Assembly: GCA_900551605.1 (NCBI GenBank)
Contig: URWS01000107.1
Location: 1-5,826 of the forward strand
From: an uncultured Collinsella sp.
GTDB taxonomy: Bacteria > Actinomycetota > Coriobacteriia > Coriobacteriales > Coriobacteriaceae
Length of the DNA stretch: 5,826 nt
Reading direction: 5' to 3'
The translations under genes were made by a program, and so were the position numbers. The notes beneath the pieces are model-generated. The model made no database searches, was not told the DNA's origin, and was given only the letters and a program-made list of their open reading frames with translations. Of this stretch, positions 5,286-5,826 are shown piece by piece; position 1 is the stretch's first letter, and each line of letters opens with the position of its first letter.

Positions 5286-5582
5286 TCTAAATCTGTAACA
5301 ACTGGACCGTTAAAAGTGGGCTAGATGTTACAGATCGAGATAATTCCGAACCGAGCCGTCCCTTTGTCTCAATCTGTAACATCTGGGACCGATTTTGCCG
5401 AGTTACTGTTACAGATTGAGATTTTCCCTTGAGGGGGATTCGAATGTCTCGATCTGTAACAACTAGACGTCGAAATAGACCCTTACTGTTACAGAACGAG
5501 ACAGACGGAAGGGCCCGAAACAAATCATCTCAATCTGTAACATCTGAGGTTGATTTTGCCGAGTTACTGTTACAGACTAAGA
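5286..5582. repeat. Array of four 55-bp inverted-repeat units (eight alternating 15-bp half-sites)
   Basis: The half-site consensus is TCTCAATCTGTAACA and its reverse complement TGTTACAGATTGAGA. Forward half-sites start at 5286, 5367, 5447 and 5528; reverse ones at 5326, 5407, 5487 and 5568. Every unit has arms of 15 bp around a centre of exactly 25 nt, and units are separated by 26, 25 and 26 bp, so half-sites recur every 40-41 bp in strictly alternating orientation. Arm pairing is 13/15, 15/15, 14/15 and 13/15. Centres of units 2 and 4 match at 21/25 positions (ending GATTTTGCCGAGTTAC), while those of units 1 and 3 are much less alike (11/25). The region is non-coding. It resembles a BIME/REP-type array or a phased protein-binding array; I do not recognise it as a named family. 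Confidence 0.9.
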
Positions 5583-5610
5583 TCTTTGGGGACCCAGAGA
5601 GTCTTCGAGG

Positions 5611-5653
5611 CAAAACCACCACAAAGGTGCCTGTCCCCATTGTGGTGGTTTTG
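5611..5653. repeat. 40-bp palindromic repeat, right copy (GGGGAC loop family)
   Basis: CAAAACCACCACAA (5611-5624) pairs perfectly with TTGTGGTGGTTTTG (5640-5653), 14 bp, with the same 15-nt loop as the copy at 5162-5201. The two copies stand in the same orientation on either side of the half-site array. Confidence 0.88.
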
Positions 5654-5665
5654 ACGTTTGCCCAG

Positions 5666-5706
5666 ATAAAACCTGCCAAAATAAACCTGTCCCTTTTTGG
5701 CAGGTT
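5666..5706 (-). terminator. Minus-strand terminator of the pseudouridine synthase gene
   Basis: Read on the minus strand, AACCTGCCAAAA (5706-5695) pairs with TTTTGGCAGGTT (5681-5670), 12 bp, then runs into TTATC. It begins directly after the stop codon at 5707-5709. The 13-nt loop, AGGGACAGGTTTA, has the same length and pattern as the hairpins at 2835-2993, so this terminator is also a member of that repeat family. Confidence 0.8.
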
Positions 5707-5826
5707 CTAGGGCTCCCAGGGGCAGGGGGCTTCGATGTTGATGTGCTCGCCGGTTACGGGATGCGTGAAGGACACGCTGTGGGCGTGGAGCATCAGGCCG
5801 CAGGGGCGCGGCGTTCCGTACAGGTC
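5707..5826 (-). CDS. RluA-family pseudouridine synthase, C-terminal end (partial)
   Basis: The minus strand reads 39 residues from the window edge to a TAG at 5709-5707. The peptide begins DLYGTPRPCGLMLHAHSVSF and ends in APCPWEP. The pattern of LHA followed by SFTHPVTGEHINIEAP is the conserved C-terminus of RluA/RluD-type 23S rRNA or tRNA pseudouridine synthases, which isomerise uridine to pseudouridine using a catalytic Asp. That aspartate and most of the catalytic domain lie outside the window, so the exact enzyme cannot be named. It is convergent with the oxidoreductase-repressor unit, and the repeat-rich region 5148-5706 separates the two 3' ends. Confidence 0.85.
   Translation of the reverse strand, partial: DLYGTPRPCGLMLHAHSVSFTHPVTGEHINIEAPCPWEP

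Noticed and set aside
5286..5582. CRISPR array
   Set aside because: Repeats are only 15 bp and alternate in orientation. In one orientation the period is 80-81 bp, and two of the intervening sequences are nearly identical to each other. No cas gene is present.
5429..5710. 93-codon open frame on the plus strand
   Set aside because: It runs through the half-site array and two palindromes, so its sequence is explained by the repeats. There is no ribosome binding site or domain.

Overview
The window looks like a metagenome- or isolate-derived contig from a Coriobacteriia actinobacterium, most likely Collinsella or a close relative. The basis is moderately high-GC coding sequence with C/G-ending codons, Gram-positive-type ribosomal proteins, strong AGGAGG ribosome binding sites, and intergenic DNA full of small palindromes of a kind I associate with gut Coriobacteriia. 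No 16S or marker search was possible, so the genus is an inference. The first 43 bases are not biological: bases 11-43 match the Illumina Nextera Read 1 tail plus the 19-bp transposon mosaic end, so the true sequence starts at about base 44.

Region 1 (44-2826) is part of the S10/spc ribosomal protein cluster on the + strand, in canonical order: rplV (3' part), rpsC, rplP, rpmC, rpsQ, then a 118-bp gap, then rplN and rplX. Within the block up to rpmC the genes touch or are closely spaced (TAGTG and TAATG stop/start overlaps). The rpsQ-rplN gap holds an RNA-like fold at 1985-2050: two stacked helices enclosing two small hairpins. It is a candidate leader or regulatory element of the spc part. 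After rplX the cluster stops at a strong intrinsic terminator, where rplE would normally follow.

Region 2 (2827-3317) is non-coding. Its first half carries a cluster of small hairpins with different stems but a shared RGGGAC-type loop, usually exactly 13 nt. Its second half is AT-richer and carries nested inverted repeats, probably the operator/promoter region of the next genes.

Region 3 (3318-5147) is a two-gene unit: a Gfo/Idh/MocA-family NAD(P)-dependent oxidoreductase, then, 3 bp later, a DeoR-family transcriptional repressor. The pair looks like a self-regulated sugar or polyol utilisation module.

Region 4 (5148-5706) is non-coding and dense with repeats. It contains a 40-bp palindromic repeat (two copies, 39/40 identical), an intrinsic terminator, and between the two copies a regular array of eight 15-bp half-sites in strictly alternating orientation every 40-41 bp (four inverted-repeat units of 55 bp, each with an exactly 25-nt centre). 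A minus-strand terminator then closes the last gene, the C-terminal end of an RluA-type pseudouridine synthase (5707-5826, minus strand). The array and the shared-loop hairpin family are the most unusual content of the window.
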